NCBI RefSeq assembly: GCF_007097485.1
Contig: NZ_VKDE01000041.1
Coordinates: 1 to 33,047 of the forward strand
Length of the DNA stretch: 33,047 nucleotides
Origin: Carboxylicivirga sp. M1479
GTDB lineage: Bacteria > Bacteroidota > Bacteroidia > Bacteroidales > Marinilabiliaceae
Direction of reading: 5' to 3'
Under the pieces are notes generated by a model. That model made no database searches and had not been told where the DNA came from. It worked only from the letters and a program-made list of their open reading frames with translations. Made by a program: the position numbers and the translations under genes. How positions within the stretch are numbered: the first letter of the stretch is position 1; the number at the start of each line of letters is the position of its first letter. Shown in pieces: positions 6,455 through 16,407 of this stretch.

Positions 6455-8920
6455 CTAGTTCTTCAGCTCATCAGTTAATTTTATTTGCTGTCCATCTTTA
6501 AAAACAACGACAAAGGCTCCTTCAAATCCAGCAGCCTTAACAGCACTTACATCTTTCTGAGCCTTAGAGTAAGTATCATAATTTCCAGCAAAATATTTTG
6601 TCAAATCTTTATTGGGAATATTGGTTTTTGAGATGGCTGGAATTTTAGCCACAGCTCCTGCATTTGGTTCATTACGAAAAACCCCTATTTGAATTTTATA
6701 TACCAATCCTTTATTTGTCTTGGCAAAAGCCTGCTCTACCACCTTTGCAGGATTATCTTTCTCCACATCGTAGCCCTGCAACTCCTGGTAGGTTTTAGGC
6801 ACATTCGAATTAACCTCCGACTCTACCGGTAAGGTTTCGTTGCCTTTTAATTCGGTATATTTCTTTAATGCCTGCTCCTGAACACCTACTCCTGTTCGTT
6901 TAATAGCACCAGATTTCTCATAACGAACAACATCAAAGCCTTGTTTAACATCAATCATGCCAATGGCTTCTTTGTAATACTCATTTGCCGAAGCACGTAA
7001 CTCTCGCAATTCAGAAAGATCGTCAACTGTATTTGTCAAGGTTAATTCTTTCAATTTCTCATCGTAAATACTGAATTTACTATCGAGTGAAGCATGGTAT
7101 AACTTCAGTGAAGTTACTTTTAATTCCTTGGCTTTTATCACTTGTGACTGCACTGCACTTTCTTCATCCAAACTATCTTTTGTTCGAATTACAGATATTA
7201 ATGAACCATTACTATCAGTAGTCTCTCCTGCATCCTCTAACATTGTTGATGATTCAAGATTTAAAATATTCCCCCATATAAATAAAGAATCAGCATGATG
7301 TAACTGTTCTACTTGTTCACTTGTAAACAAAGCCAGATAGAGCTTCTCAAGCTCCTCTAACTGACGGGCAAACTCATCATCAGTATAAAAGGTAAATTCA
7401 GTAGGAATCAATATATCTTCAAAACTATCTTGTTTTTTTTGCGTCACTTTTACTTGCGTAGATGAGGTATACAAACCTGATGCAAGCAACTCTTTAATTT
7501 TCGATTGTTCTATTGATTTTGCCTGATAAAAGCTCTTCTCAATTTTCTCATCTAAGCCATATACTTTTTTTTCCATCAACAATATTTCATTGACTAACAT
7601 CGAGCGCTCTGCATCTGAATTAGTTCGAGCATAGGCCTCTCGTTTTTTATACATTAAATCAGACAAGCTATCTTTTTGATGTTCTAACTGTAGGCCTCCT
7701 TCGAACATTTCTCTTGCTTGCTCACTTTGAAAGTGTTCAAAACGGCGATACTCTAATGTATCGGCAACAACAAAATAAAACTGATCAGTATTTTCATTAG
7801 ATTTTGCATCATCATCACTACCATTATCATTTTTTGTTTGGTAAGTATTACCTGATAAAGACATAGCAGCCCTCGCCATTACCTCGTTCTCATCCTGAAC
7901 AAAATTCTTAACCACTCCGTCGTTCCACTCTATAGCATAAACAATAGAAATACTGTCGTTTGTTTCACGATTAGAAGCAAACCAAGCTACCTCGTTAAAC
8001 TCATCTGCAACAAATAAATAATCATCTTTGGGCGAATTAAAAGGTATGCCCATATTAACAGGATCTGTAAAGGTTTTATTCTCGACATCATAAGCAGCTT
8101 TATACAAATCGTAACCTCCCAAACCACCTTCGCGGTCAGACGAAAAGTAAATGGTTGATCCATCAATAACAACAAAGGGATACTTCTCGTTGGATAAAGT
8201 ATTGATCCCACTTAACTCCTCACTTTCACTCCATCCATCCAGTAGCTTCTCCATCTTATACAAACCATAGGCTTGTTCTTTCTTTTTCATTGAGAAGTAT
8301 ACTTCATCTCCCCTTTCGGTGAGGTATAAAACCCCTTTTGGTTCCAATCCTGATTCGAAAAAATCCTCGTTATGAGATATTTTACCAACATCGGCAGCAG
8401 GGTGGTAGGCCTGCAACAATGATTGAATATCAACAGTATCTCGTTCATAAACATCCAATTGGTATATTTTTGCCGATTGCTGCAATCCAAACTCACATTG
8501 TTGCTTATAGAGTATCGCCTTTTCATTTCTAATATCAGATGCACTCGCATACTTCAAAAAACGCTCATATTGCTGAATAGCTTCTTCAAATCGATAGGTT
8601 AGTTGGTAGGCTCTACCCAAATAATAATAGGCATCGCGACTAACACCTTTAAGGGCAGCATATTTCAAACTCTTAACTGCCTGCTTTAAATCATTGTTAT
8701 TCTGTATTAAACAAATACCATAGTAATAATTGTACTTTATCTCTCTACTATAGCGAACCAACAAGCTTTCATAAGCCTTTTCAGCCTCAATATAATTACC
8801 ATCTTTAAAAAGAACCAATGCTTCCTTAGCTGTATAGCTCTTTTCTTGAGCTACCATATCAATAGCTATAAAAATGGTTAGTGTAGCAAGTATTAGTTTA
8901 ATATACCTGAAATTGATCAT
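6455..8920 (-). CDS. Exported TPR-PD40-SPOR domain protein
   Basis: The 821-residue product has a signal peptide (about 1-24, ending MVAQ), TPR-like repeats (about 28-145, e.g. YYYLGRAYQLTYRFEEAIQQYERF), a PD40/WD40-like beta-propeller region (about 200-330, with YFSSDREGGLGGYDLY), a long coiled-coil-rich middle (about 380-720) and a C-terminal SPOR domain (about 740-815, starting KGLVYKIQIGVF). SPOR domains bind denuded septal peptidoglycan, and PD40 plus TPR is a frequent layout for Bacteroidota envelope proteins. A role in envelope or division-site organisation is an inference. It is the first gene of the operon leading to floA. The domain order is similar to gliding/OmpA-type proteins, but no OmpA domain is visible. 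Confidence 0.87.
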   Translation of the reverse strand: MINFRYIKLILATLTIFIAIDMVAQEKSYTAKEALVLFKDGNYIEAEKAYESLLVRYSREIKYNYYYGICLIQNNNDLKQAVKSLKYAALKGVSRDAYYYLGRAYQLTYRFEEAIQQYERFLKYASASDIRNEKAILYKQQCEFGLQQSAKIYQLDVYERDTVDIQSLLQAYHPAADVGKISHNEDFFESGLEPKGVLYLTERGDEVYFSMKKKEQAYGLYKMEKLLDGWSESEELSGINTLSNEKYPFVVIDGSTIYFSSDREGGLGGYDLYKAAYDVENKTFTDPVNMGIPFNSPKDDYLFVADEFNEVAWFASNRETNDSISIVYAIEWNDGVVKNFVQDENEVMARAAMSLSGNTYQTKNDNGSDDDAKSNENTDQFYFVVADTLEYRRFEHFQSEQAREMFEGGLQLEHQKDSLSDLMYKKREAYARTNSDAERSMLVNEILLMEKKVYGLDEKIEKSFYQAKSIEQSKIKELLASGLYTSSTQVKVTQKKQDSFEDILIPTEFTFYTDDEFARQLEELEKLYLALFTSEQVEQLHHADSLFIWGNILNLESSTMLEDAGETTDSNGSLISVIRTKDSLDEESAVQSQVIKAKELKVTSLKLYHASLDSKFSIYDEKLKELTLTNTVDDLSELRELRASANEYYKEAIGMIDVKQGFDVVRYEKSGAIKRTGVGVQEQALKKYTELKGNETLPVESEVNSNVPKTYQELQGYDVEKDNPAKVVEQAFAKTNKGLVYKIQIGVFRNEPNAGAVAKIPAISKTNIPNKDLTKYFAGNYDTYSKAQKDVSAVKAAGFEGAFVVVFKDGQQIKLTDELKN

Positions 8921-8951
8921 ACGGTGTGTGTTTCTTGTTTAGTTCAATCGC

Positions 8952-8959
8952 CAAAATTA
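8952..8959 (-). promoter_or_regulatory. Possible -7 box for the SPOR-clpS-nfeD-floA operon
   Basis: On the minus strand this reads TAATTTTG, a perfect match to the Bacteroidota TAnnTTTG box, about 30 bases before the start codon at 8920. No convincing TTG -33 box is at the expected distance, so this is only a candidate. Confidence 0.35.
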
Positions 8960-9143
8960 AACATTACCGCTTAATAAGCTAAAGGGCACGTTAAAAATAT
9001 TGCCGCATTTGGCTTATATCAACAGCTTTTATCATCATCATGTTGTAAGTTAAGGCAGAATAGAGCTTAATGCCAAAAAAGCGTCAATGATAGTGTTAAT
9101 AACTTTTGAACCATCCACCCCTAAGATCGTTCCTAATTTTAGA

Positions 9144-9151
9144 TATATTTG
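9144..9151 (+). promoter_or_regulatory. Possible -7 box for bcp
   Basis: TATATTTG matches the Bacteroidota TAnnTTTG consensus and lies 56 bases before the bcp start. No clear -33 TTG at 17-20 bases upstream. Confidence 0.35.
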
Positions 9152-9207
9152 TAAACTCAGCTTAAAATATTAAACGATATTATTTAAGCTCATAAAACTG
9201 AAATACA

Positions 9208-9666
9208 ATGCTTAAAGAAGGTGATAAGGCTCCTATTTTCAAAGGGAATAACCAAGATGAGAAGGAAATTAAATTGAGTGATTTTGCTGGTAAAAAAGTG
9301 ATCTTATATTTTTACCCAAAGGATAATACGCCGGGGTGTACGGCTGAATCGTGCAATTTAAACGATAATTACAACGAACTTACTTCAAAAGGTTTCGAAG
9401 TAATTGGGGTTAGTCCTGACGGTATTACTTCACACCAAAAATTTATTGCCAAGCATCAACTACAATTCAACCTAATAGCAGACACTGAAAAGGAAATTCT
9501 GCAACAATATGATGCCTGGGGATTAAAAAAGCTTTATGGTCGTGAATACATGGGTGTACTAAGAAAAACATTCATTATTGATGAAAATGGGCTTATCGTT
9601 AAAATCTTTGAAAAAGTAAAAACTAAAGATCACACCAATCAAATTTTAAGCGAATTGGAGAAATAA
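9208..9666 (+). CDS. bcp: Thioredoxin-dependent thiol peroxidase (Bcp/PrxQ)
   Basis: The 152-residue cytoplasmic peroxiredoxin reduces peroxides with electrons from thioredoxin. The active-site motif PKDNTPGCTAESC carries the peroxidatic Cys44 and the resolving Cys49 four residues later, the atypical 2-Cys PrxQ arrangement. The C-terminal part has the usual GVLRKTFIID strand. Length is typical. recA follows on the same strand after 43 bases, so the two may share a transcript. Confidence 0.95.
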   Translation: MLKEGDKAPIFKGNNQDEKEIKLSDFAGKKVILYFYPKDNTPGCTAESCNLNDNYNELTSKGFEVIGVSPDGITSHQKFIAKHQLQFNLIADTEKEILQQYDAWGLKKLYGREYMGVLRKTFIIDENGLIVKIFEKVKTKDHTNQILSELEK

Positions 9667-9709
9667 ACTGCTCTTCGCAATACTAAGCAAATAGATTAAA
9701 AACATAATA

Positions 9710-10732
9710 ATGGCAGAAAAAAAAGATAACAATGCGAACAAGGAAAAACTGAAAGCACTTCAGTTGACCATGGAGAAAATTGATAAAACATATGGCAAAG
9801 GCACCATTATGAAAATGGATGATGCCGCTGTTGAAGCAGTACCAGTAATTCCAACTGGATCTATTGCACTTGATGTAGCTTTAGGTGTAGGAGGTCTTCC
9901 TCGTGGCAGAGTTATTGAAATTTACGGTCCTGAATCATCGGGTAAAACAACATTGGCCATCCACGCCATTGCAGAAGCTCAAAAAGCAGGTGGTATTGCT
10001 GCCTTTATTGATGCAGAGCATGCTTTCGATCGTTTTTATGCCGAGAAGCTAGGCGTTGACTTGGAAAGCTTACTTATATCACAACCTGACAATGGTGAAC
10101 AAGCACTTGAAATTGCTGATCAGTTAATTCGCTCATCGGCCATTGACATTATTGTTATTGACTCGGTTGCGGCTTTAACACCTAAAGCTGAGATTGAAGG
10201 TGACATGGGTGATTCGCGCATGGGATTACAAGCTCGCCTAATGTCGCAAGCATTACGTAAGCTTACATCTACCATCAACAAAACGAACACAACTTGTATT
10301 TTCATTAACCAGTTGCGTGAGAAAATTGGTGTTATGTTCGGAAACCCTGAAACCACTACCGGTGGTAATGCCTTGAAATTTTATGCTTCGGTTCGACTTG
10401 ACATCCGTCGCGTGACACAAATTAAAGATGGAGAAAATGTTGTTGGTAGCCACACGCGTGTTAAAGTGGTAAAAAACAAGGTAGCTCCTCCATTTAAGAA
10501 AGCTGAATTCGAAATTCGTTACGGTGAAGGTATTTCTCGCGTGGGTGAGATTTTGGACATGGGTGTTGACCTTAATATTGTTAAGAAAAGCGGCTCGTGG
10601 TTTAGCTACGGGGAAACAAAGTTAGGACAAGGTCGTGAGGCTGTTAAAGAAGTTATTAAGGACAATCCTGAACTTTCTGAAGAGTTAGAACAAAAAATAT
10701 TTGCTGCTATTAAAGAAAATAGCACCAAGTAA
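9710..10732 (+). CDS. recA: Recombinase RecA
   Basis: The 340-residue product is the homologous-recombination and SOS coprotease RecA. Features in order: KGTIMKMDD in the N-terminal domain, Walker A GPESSGKT (73-80), the IDAEHAFD segment, Walker [11 protein letters not shown], loop L1 [20 protein letters not shown], and the [19 protein letters not shown] region of L2. The C-terminal domain ends without the strongly acidic tail of the E. coli protein. No LexA-type operator is recognisable before it. A terminator follows 45 bases after the stop. Confidence 0.98.
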   Translation: MAEKKDNNANKEKLKALQLTMEKIDKTYGKGTIMKMDDAAVEAVPVIPTGSIALDVALGVGGLPRGRVIEIYGPESSGKTTLAIHAIAEAQKAGGIAAFIDAEHAFDRFYAEKLGVDLESLLISQPDNGEQALEIADQLIRSSAIDIIVIDSVAALTPKAEIEGDMGDSRMGLQARLMSQALRKLTSTINKTNTTCIFINQLREKIGVMFGNPETTTGGNALKFYASVRLDIRRVTQIKDGENVVGSHTRVKVVKNKVAPPFKKAEFEIRYGEGISRVGEILDMGVDLNIVKKSGSWFSYGETKLGQGREAVKEVIKDNPELSEELEQKIFAAIKENSTK

Positions 10733-10777
10733 TCTTGCACTTGTAATAAGAACGAAGTTATTTCGTAATAAAATTCA

Positions 10778-10811
10778 AAGAGGGTGGCAAGTAATGCTAT
10801 CCTCTTTTTTT
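10778..10811 (+). terminator. Terminator of recA
   Basis: An 11-bp stem (10778-10788 with 10796-10806, AAGAGGGTGGC / GCTATCCTCTT, two G-T pairs) with a 7-base loop is followed by a T-run. Confidence 0.85.
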
Positions 10812-10843
10812 GTTCTCTTAATTAAACAATTAGCCTTAGACAT

Positions 10844-10892
10844 AAAAAAAGCCTCCACAGTTTACTAGGGTTAGTATTGGTCTGTAGAGGCT
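10844..10892 (-). terminator. Terminator-like hairpin on the minus strand with no assigned gene
   Basis: 10850-10860 pairs with 10882-10892 (AGCCTCCACAG / CTGTAGAGGCT). One position is a C-A mismatch as plus-strand RNA but a U-G pair as minus-strand RNA, and the T-run also lies on the minus-strand side (10844-10850 are A on the plus strand). So it should end a minus-strand transcript. The nearest minus-strand gene, mazG, ends almost 380 bases away. Confidence 0.6.
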
Positions 10893-11270
10893 AAAGGATG
10901 TTGAATAGTGTTGGGTGTTTTAGAAACCGTCCGTTTCAGTTTCTTGAGTGTTTAATGAATTGTGAATTCGATTGAGTTTACTGCAATACCCAATCATATG
11001 TTCCTTGCACTTGATGAATGACCATATTTTAATGACGAAAGACTTCTTTCAATTGACCAACGAACATAACCTTAGTATCGTAATTGATATAATTTCAATT
11101 AAAAACACCCTTGAACATTACACCCCAAAAGTCAACCACTTCAATACACCCACCTAATCAAATACTTACACCCAGAACAAATACCTACCCCACTCTTACT
11201 TCTCCACAAGAGACATACATTCTGTTCAATATCATCCAGAAGTAATTAACATTCGTCAAAACAGATAAGC
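10893..11270. other. Intergenic region between the orphan hairpin and mazG
   Basis: No convincing protein frame on either strand; a 61-codon plus-strand frame at 10972 has no recognisable features. The region could be the long 3' UTR of mazG or hold a small RNA ending at the hairpin at 10844-10892. Confidence 0.4.
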
Positions 11271-12056
11271 CTATCTTTTTTTAGCTTCCTCCCAAATAAC
11301 ATCCATCTCAGCTAAACTCATTTCTTTTAAATCTTTTCCAACCTTCAGAGTTTTTTCCTCCAAATAATTAAAGCGCTTAATAAATTTGCGATTGGTGCGC
11401 TCCAATGCATTCTCAGGATTAACACCATACAATCGAGCTGCATTAATTATTGAGAAAATAAGATCGCCGAATTCAGCCTCTGTTTTATCTGCGTCATTGG
11501 CATCAATTTCAACTTTTAGCTCCTCCAACTCCTCTTTCACCTTATCCCAAACCTGCTCTTTGTGCTCCCAATCAAAACCAACTCCACGTGCTTTATCCTG
11601 TATTCGATTTGCTTTTACCATAGCTGGCAAAGACAAGGGCACTCCTTCCAACACAGATTTATTACCACCTTTTTCTTTCAACTTGAGCTTTTCCCAATTT
11701 TCCTCCACCGTTTTAGCATCATTAGCTTCAACATCTCCGAAAATATGCGGGTGTCGATAAATCAACTTCTCGTTCAACGATTGAATAACGTCACCCATAC
11801 CAAACGACTCTGTTTCTGATCCTATTTTGGCATAAAAAACAATGTGCAACAGTAAATCGCCCAACTCTTTTTTTATAGCAGATGAGTCATTGTTAATAAT
11901 AGCATCAGCCAACTCATAGGTTTCCTCAATGGTTAAGGTTCGCAACGAATCATTGGTTTGTTTTTTATCCCACGGACATTTAGCCCTTAACTCATCCATT
12001 ATATCTAATAACTCTTTAAATACAACTAAGGTCTTATGATGTTTATTATCATCCAT
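11271..12056 (-). CDS. mazG: Nucleoside triphosphate pyrophosphohydrolase MazG
   Basis: The 261-residue enzyme hydrolyses (d)NTPs to monophosphates and pyrophosphate. It has two MazG domains: the first with CPWDKKQTNDSLRTLTIEETYELADAI (split here: CPWDKKQT, then EETYELADA) and GDLLLHIVFYAKIG, the second with a shorter EAEFGDLIFSIINAAR motif near the C-terminus. The ATG at 12056 gives the N-terminus MDDNKHHKTL; a frame extension to 12080 would need a TTG start and is not preferred. It is divergent from phoH, with 137 bases between the starts. Confidence 0.94.
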   Translation of the reverse strand: MDDNKHHKTLVVFKELLDIMDELRAKCPWDKKQTNDSLRTLTIEETYELADAIINNDSSAIKKELGDLLLHIVFYAKIGSETESFGMGDVIQSLNEKLIYRHPHIFGDVEANDAKTVEENWEKLKLKEKGGNKSVLEGVPLSLPAMVKANRIQDKARGVGFDWEHKEQVWDKVKEELEELKVEIDANDADKTEAEFGDLIFSIINAARLYGVNPENALERTNRKFIKRFNYLEEKTLKVGKDLKEMSLAEMDVIWEEAKKR

Positions 12057-12193
12057 ATTATCAAGCTTGATTAATTTCAATAATTATGTAGCAATTGGAT
12101 ATTTTTATCGCTCAAATACAACTTTTATCAGCTTACAAATGCAAAAAATGTTGTTACTTTGTGCTCTACAAATTTAAGGATTTATAGCACTTT

Positions 12194-13156
12194 ATGATAG
12201 AAAAGTTAATCTACCTCGAATCGGTTGATTTAGTTGAGTTTTTAGGAATTAAAAACTCCAAATTAGAACTCATTAAAAACCACTTCCCAAAACTCAACAT
12301 CGTAGCGCGTGGCAATTGGCTAAAAGCCATTGGTGATGCTGAGGAAGTTGCCGACTTTGAAGAAAAGGTTAACTTATTATTGCAACACTACAACAACTAC
12401 AATGTATTAGCCGAAAAGTCGCTTAATGAAATTCTTTTGGGAGATAAGCTTACTGAAGCCAGCAGTAATAGTGACATTATCCTATTTGGTAATAATGGCA
12501 AACCCATAAAAGCTCGAACTGAAAATCAGGAAAAACTTGTAAAGGGCTTTAAAAAGAACGATTTACTATTTGCAGTGGGCCCTGCAGGATCGGGCAAAAC
12601 GTATGTTGCCATAGCTTTGGCCGTGGCTGCTCTTAAAAACAGACAGGTTAGAAGAATTATCTTAAGCAGACCAGCTGTTGAGGCTGGTGAAAAGCTTGGT
12701 TTTCTGCCTGGTGATATGAAAGAGAAAATAGATCCTTATTTACAACCATTGTATGATGCCTTGCAAGACATGATACCAGCCGTTAAGCTAAAAGAGTTTT
12801 TGGAAAACGGAACCATACAAATTGCTCCTTTAGCCTTTATGCGAGGTCGAACGCTTAACAACGCTTGTGTTATTTTGGATGAAGCACAGAATACCACTGC
12901 CAACCAAATGAAAATGTTCTTAACGAGGATGGGTGAATTTGCCAAGTTCATTATCACAGGTGATGTCACACAAATTGATTTACCCAGCAAGCAGCAATCG
13001 GGCCTTGTGCAAGCCATGCGCATTTTAAAAGGAATAAAAAGAGTGGAACCAGTGAACTTTACCGTAAAAGACATTGTTCGACATCAACTAGTGCAAGAAA
13101 TTGTAGAAGCATACGGCAAAGAGGATGATAATAGCGATAACAGCAGAAACAGATAA
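12194..13156 (+). CDS. phoH: PhoH-like ATPase
   Basis: The 320-residue protein has an N-terminal region of about 100 residues followed by the PhoH NTPase domain: Walker A GPAGSGKT (129-136), LSRPAVEAGEKLGFLPGD, and Walker B VILDEAQN (from 226), then TGDVTQIDLP. This is the typical YbeZ/PhoH length. The family is widely conserved and associated with RNA metabolism (YbeY partner), but its substrate is unsettled. No ybeY is seen nearby. It lies 53 bases before purC on the same strand. Confidence 0.94.
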   Translation: MIEKLIYLESVDLVEFLGIKNSKLELIKNHFPKLNIVARGNWLKAIGDAEEVADFEEKVNLLLQHYNNYNVLAEKSLNEILLGDKLTEASSNSDIILFGNNGKPIKARTENQEKLVKGFKKNDLLFAVGPAGSGKTYVAIALAVAALKNRQVRRIILSRPAVEAGEKLGFLPGDMKEKIDPYLQPLYDALQDMIPAVKLKEFLENGTIQIAPLAFMRGRTLNNACVILDEAQNTTANQMKMFLTRMGEFAKFIITGDVTQIDLPSKQQSGLVQAMRILKGIKRVEPVNFTVKDIVRHQLVQEIVEAYGKEDDNSDNSRNR

Positions 13157-13209
13157 CAACTACATAATCACAACTAAAGGAAAATAAACATTGATATAAA
13201 CTAATAATT

Positions 13210-14160
13210 ATGAGCAAAGCAATTGTTAAGACGGATTACAACTTTCCGGGACAAAAAAGCGTTTACAAAGGAAAAGTACGCGACGTTTATAACATTAACG
13301 ATGACTACCTTGTGATGGTTGTTTCAGACCGCATTTCGGCCTTCGATGTGGTACTACCCAAAGGTATTCCTTACAAAGGACAAGTATTAAATCAGATCGC
13401 AGCTAAGTTTTTAGATGCTACTGCCGACATTGTACCTAACTGGAAAATAGCTACTCCAGATCCAACAGTAACAGTTGGTCATATGTGTGAGACTTACCCA
13501 GTAGAAATGATTGTTCGTGGCTACCTAACTGGTAGTTCATGGCGTTTATACAAAGATGGTGGTCGTGATATTTGTGGCGTAGCTTTACCTGATGGTTTAA
13601 AAGAGCACCAGGCTTTTCCTGAGCCAATATTAACTCCTACTACCAAAGCTGAGCAAGGCGAGCATGATGAGAACATTACTCGTGAAGAAATTCTTAAACA
13701 AGGATTAGTTTCAGAAGAGGAGTATGTTGAATTGGAGCGTATCTCATTGGAGCTATTTAAGCGTGGTAGCGAGATTGCTAACGAAATGGGCTTAATACTT
13801 GTTGATACAAAATATGAGTTTGGTAGAAAAGATGGTAAGATTTACCTGATTGACGAAATCCATACACCTGATTCATCGCGTTACTTTTATGCCGATGGCT
13901 ACCAGGAGCGCTTTGACAAAGGCGAAAACCAAAAGCAACTTTCGAAAGAATTTGTTCGTGAGTGGTTAATGGAAAATAATTTCCAGGGACGCGATGGAGA
14001 AGCAGTACCTGAAATGTCTGACGAATATGTAACCGAAGTATCGGAGCGTTACATTGAGTTATACGAAAGTATTACTGGTAACAAGTTTGAAAAAGCTGAT
14101 GTTTCTGAGGTAATTGGTCGCGTTGAGAAAAATGTAACAGATTATTTGAATTCTTTGTAA
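13210..14160 (+). CDS. purC: Phosphoribosylaminoimidazole-succinocarboxamide synthase
   Basis: PurC catalyses the ATP-dependent joining of aspartate to CAIR in de novo purine synthesis. The 316-residue product is the longer form common in Bacteroidota. It has GKVRDVY (21-27), [14 protein letters not shown], the substrate-binding [14 protein letters not shown], and LVDTKYEFG followed by [12 protein letters not shown]. It is a lone pur gene here. A strong terminator follows after 21 bases. Confidence 0.97.
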   Translation: MSKAIVKTDYNFPGQKSVYKGKVRDVYNINDDYLVMVVSDRISAFDVVLPKGIPYKGQVLNQIAAKFLDATADIVPNWKIATPDPTVTVGHMCETYPVEMIVRGYLTGSSWRLYKDGGRDICGVALPDGLKEHQAFPEPILTPTTKAEQGEHDENITREEILKQGLVSEEEYVELERISLELFKRGSEIANEMGLILVDTKYEFGRKDGKIYLIDEIHTPDSSRYFYADGYQERFDKGENQKQLSKEFVREWLMENNFQGRDGEAVPEMSDEYVTEVSERYIELYESITGNKFEKADVSEVIGRVEKNVTDYLNSL

Positions 14161-14181
14161 TTCAGACATCAACGATATAAT

Positions 14182-14221
14182 AAACCCGTCAGAATTTAAA
14201 CTCTGACGGGTTTGATTTTTT
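14182..14221 (+). terminator. Terminator of purC
   Basis: A perfect 12-bp stem (AAACCCGTCAGA at 14182-14193 with TCTGACGGGTTT at 14202-14213), followed by a T-rich stretch. Confidence 0.9.
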
Positions 14222-14241
14222 TTATAAGCTAGCTCTACAAC

Positions 14242-16407
14242 TTACTCATCAATACCTTCCAGCATCATCATAAATGCATAATCCAAGGCAGTTTCACGAT
14301 AACGCTTGAAACGCCCTGAGGCACCACCATGTCCCGCTTCCATATTGGTATGCATTATCAAAATCTTATCATCCGTTTTCTTATCCCTTAATTTAGCAAT
14401 CCACTTTGCTGGCTCCCAGTATTGCACTTGCGAATCAAACAAACCTGTTGTGATCAACATATTCGGATAAGCTCTGGACTCAACATTATCATACGGTGAG
14501 TAGCTCAACATATAATCGTAATATTCTTTATTCTTTGGGTTACCCCATTCGTCAAACTCATTGGTTGTTAAAGGAATGGTTTCGTCCAACATGGTTGATA
14601 CTACATCAACAAAAGGTACCGCTGCCACTACTCCATTGTACAGTTCAGGCGCCATATTAACAACAGCCCCCATTAACAAACCACCTGCACTGCCACCCAT
14701 GGCATACAAATGTTGTGGCGATGTATATTTTTGCTCAATAAGGTATTTACTACAATCAATGTAATCATTAAAAGTATTCATCTTATTTAGCATTTTACCA
14801 TCATCATACCACTGTCGCCCCATTGCCTGACTTCCACGTATATGAGCCAATACAAATACAAAGCCGCGGTCTAACAAACTTAAACGGGTAGAACTGAACC
14901 AAGGATCCATTGTACTGCCATACGAACCATAGGCATAAAGCAACAAGGGAGCCTGACCATCTTTTTTTAATCCCTTTTTGTAAACAACAGACATGGGAAC
15001 TTTCTTTCCATCGCGTGCCTTTGCCCACAAACGTTCTGTCACATACTCATCAGGATTGTGCCCTCCGATCACTTCCTGCACTTTTTTTACATCTTTTGTT
15101 TTCTCATCCATATTATAATCGATGGTAGATGCTGGTGTAGTCATTGAGCTATATCCAAAGCGCAATAAGTTGGAATTAAACTCAGGATTAGTTGATATAT
15201 ATGAAACATACACTTCTTCTCCAAAATCAAGATAATGCTCACCTCCTGTTTTTTGATTAATAATTCGCAAATGCGTTAAGGCATCTTTGCGTTCGCTAAC
15301 CACCAAATGGTTATTAAACACCTCAATATCGGTAAGTAAAACATCTTCTCGATGAGGTATTATCTCCTTCCAATTATTCATTCCTGTAGCTCCCGCAGGC
15401 GTCTCCATCAAACGAAAATTGGTTGCTTCATGGTTGGTGGTAATTAACCATTTATCTTCAAAATGATTAATATAGTACTGATGGTCATTACCCCTTGGAG
15501 TAAACTGCTTAAAATCACCAGTTGGATTATCAGCATCTAAAACCCAATAATCACTTACTAGAGTTGCATCTTCCTCAATAACAATAAACTTGTCTGATTT
15601 TGTTTTACTAACACCAATATAGAACGATGGATCTTTTTCATGATAAACCATCACATCTTCTGACGTTGGATTTCCCAATTGATGGCGCCATATCTTTTCA
15701 CTTAAAAGCGACACCTCATTCTTCGTAGTATAAAAGAAGGTCTGGTTATCATTGGCCCAGGCACCTCCTCCTTGGGCGTTTTCCAAAACATCGGGTAATA
15801 TCTCTCCTGTCTCCAAGTTTTTAAAACGGATAGTATATATACGTCTACTAACAAAATCCTCAGCAAAGGCCAACATTTTATTATCCTTACTAATACTTAT
15901 ACTTCCTAGCCCATAAAACTGCTCTCCTTCTGCACGGATATTTTCATCAAAGAAAATTTCCTCGCTAGCATCTAAACTACCTTTCTTTCGACAGTGAATA
16001 CGATATTCTTTCCCTTTCTCAAATTTTGAATAATACCAATAACCATTTGAAAAATACGGCACCGATTCATCATCTTTCTTGATACGCCCAACAATTTCAT
16101 TAAAAAGCTTCTCTTGTAATGCTTCCGTATTAGTCATTACAGCATTCGTATAAGCGTTTTCAGCATTCAAATAACTGAGCACCTGTTGCGTGTGTTTATC
16201 AGGTTTTTCAGCATTCTTTTGCTCATCCGTTAAACGCATCCAAAAATAAGGATCAACGCGCGTATGGTCATGAATTTTTAAAACGGAGTCCATTTTCGAG
16301 GCACTGGGTGCATCGGGCAGTTGTTTTGGAATCATGTTGTTTTTCTTGTTTGAAGAAGTACAAGCCAGTGCAAAACAAAGCACAAGCAGGTAAGCTAATT
16401 TTTTCAT
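14242..16407 (-). CDS. ptrB: Oligopeptidase B (S9A family), lipoprotein form
   Basis: The 721-residue serine peptidase cleaves short peptides, usually after basic residues. It has an N-terminal seven-bladed propeller (about 80-440) and a C-terminal alpha/beta-hydrolase domain. The triad is visible: Ser573 in GGSAGG, Asp658 in GLFDSQV and His693 in EAGHGG. The N-terminus is a lipoprotein signal with lipobox ALAC, so it is exported and membrane-anchored, unlike the cytoplasmic E. coli enzyme; this is common in Bacteroidota. The segment DPYFWMRL near residue 53 is typical of the family. It stands alone, convergent with purC. Confidence 0.95.
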   Translation of the reverse strand: MKKLAYLLVLCFALACTSSNKKNNMIPKQLPDAPSASKMDSVLKIHDHTRVDPYFWMRLTDEQKNAEKPDKHTQQVLSYLNAENAYTNAVMTNTEALQEKLFNEIVGRIKKDDESVPYFSNGYWYYSKFEKGKEYRIHCRKKGSLDASEEIFFDENIRAEGEQFYGLGSISISKDNKMLAFAEDFVSRRIYTIRFKNLETGEILPDVLENAQGGGAWANDNQTFFYTTKNEVSLLSEKIWRHQLGNPTSEDVMVYHEKDPSFYIGVSKTKSDKFIVIEEDATLVSDYWVLDADNPTGDFKQFTPRGNDHQYYINHFEDKWLITTNHEATNFRLMETPAGATGMNNWKEIIPHREDVLLTDIEVFNNHLVVSERKDALTHLRIINQKTGGEHYLDFGEEVYVSYISTNPEFNSNLLRFGYSSMTTPASTIDYNMDEKTKDVKKVQEVIGGHNPDEYVTERLWAKARDGKKVPMSVVYKKGLKKDGQAPLLLYAYGSYGSTMDPWFSSTRLSLLDRGFVFVLAHIRGSQAMGRQWYDDGKMLNKMNTFNDYIDCSKYLIEQKYTSPQHLYAMGGSAGGLLMGAVVNMAPELYNGVVAAVPFVDVVSTMLDETIPLTTNEFDEWGNPKNKEYYDYMLSYSPYDNVESRAYPNMLITTGLFDSQVQYWEPAKWIAKLRDKKTDDKILIMHTNMEAGHGGASGRFKRYRETALDYAFMMMLEGIDE

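Noticed and set aside
10972-11157. 61-codon plus-strand frame between recA and mazG
   Set aside because: Low-complexity AT-rich frame without a promoter or recognisable motifs.
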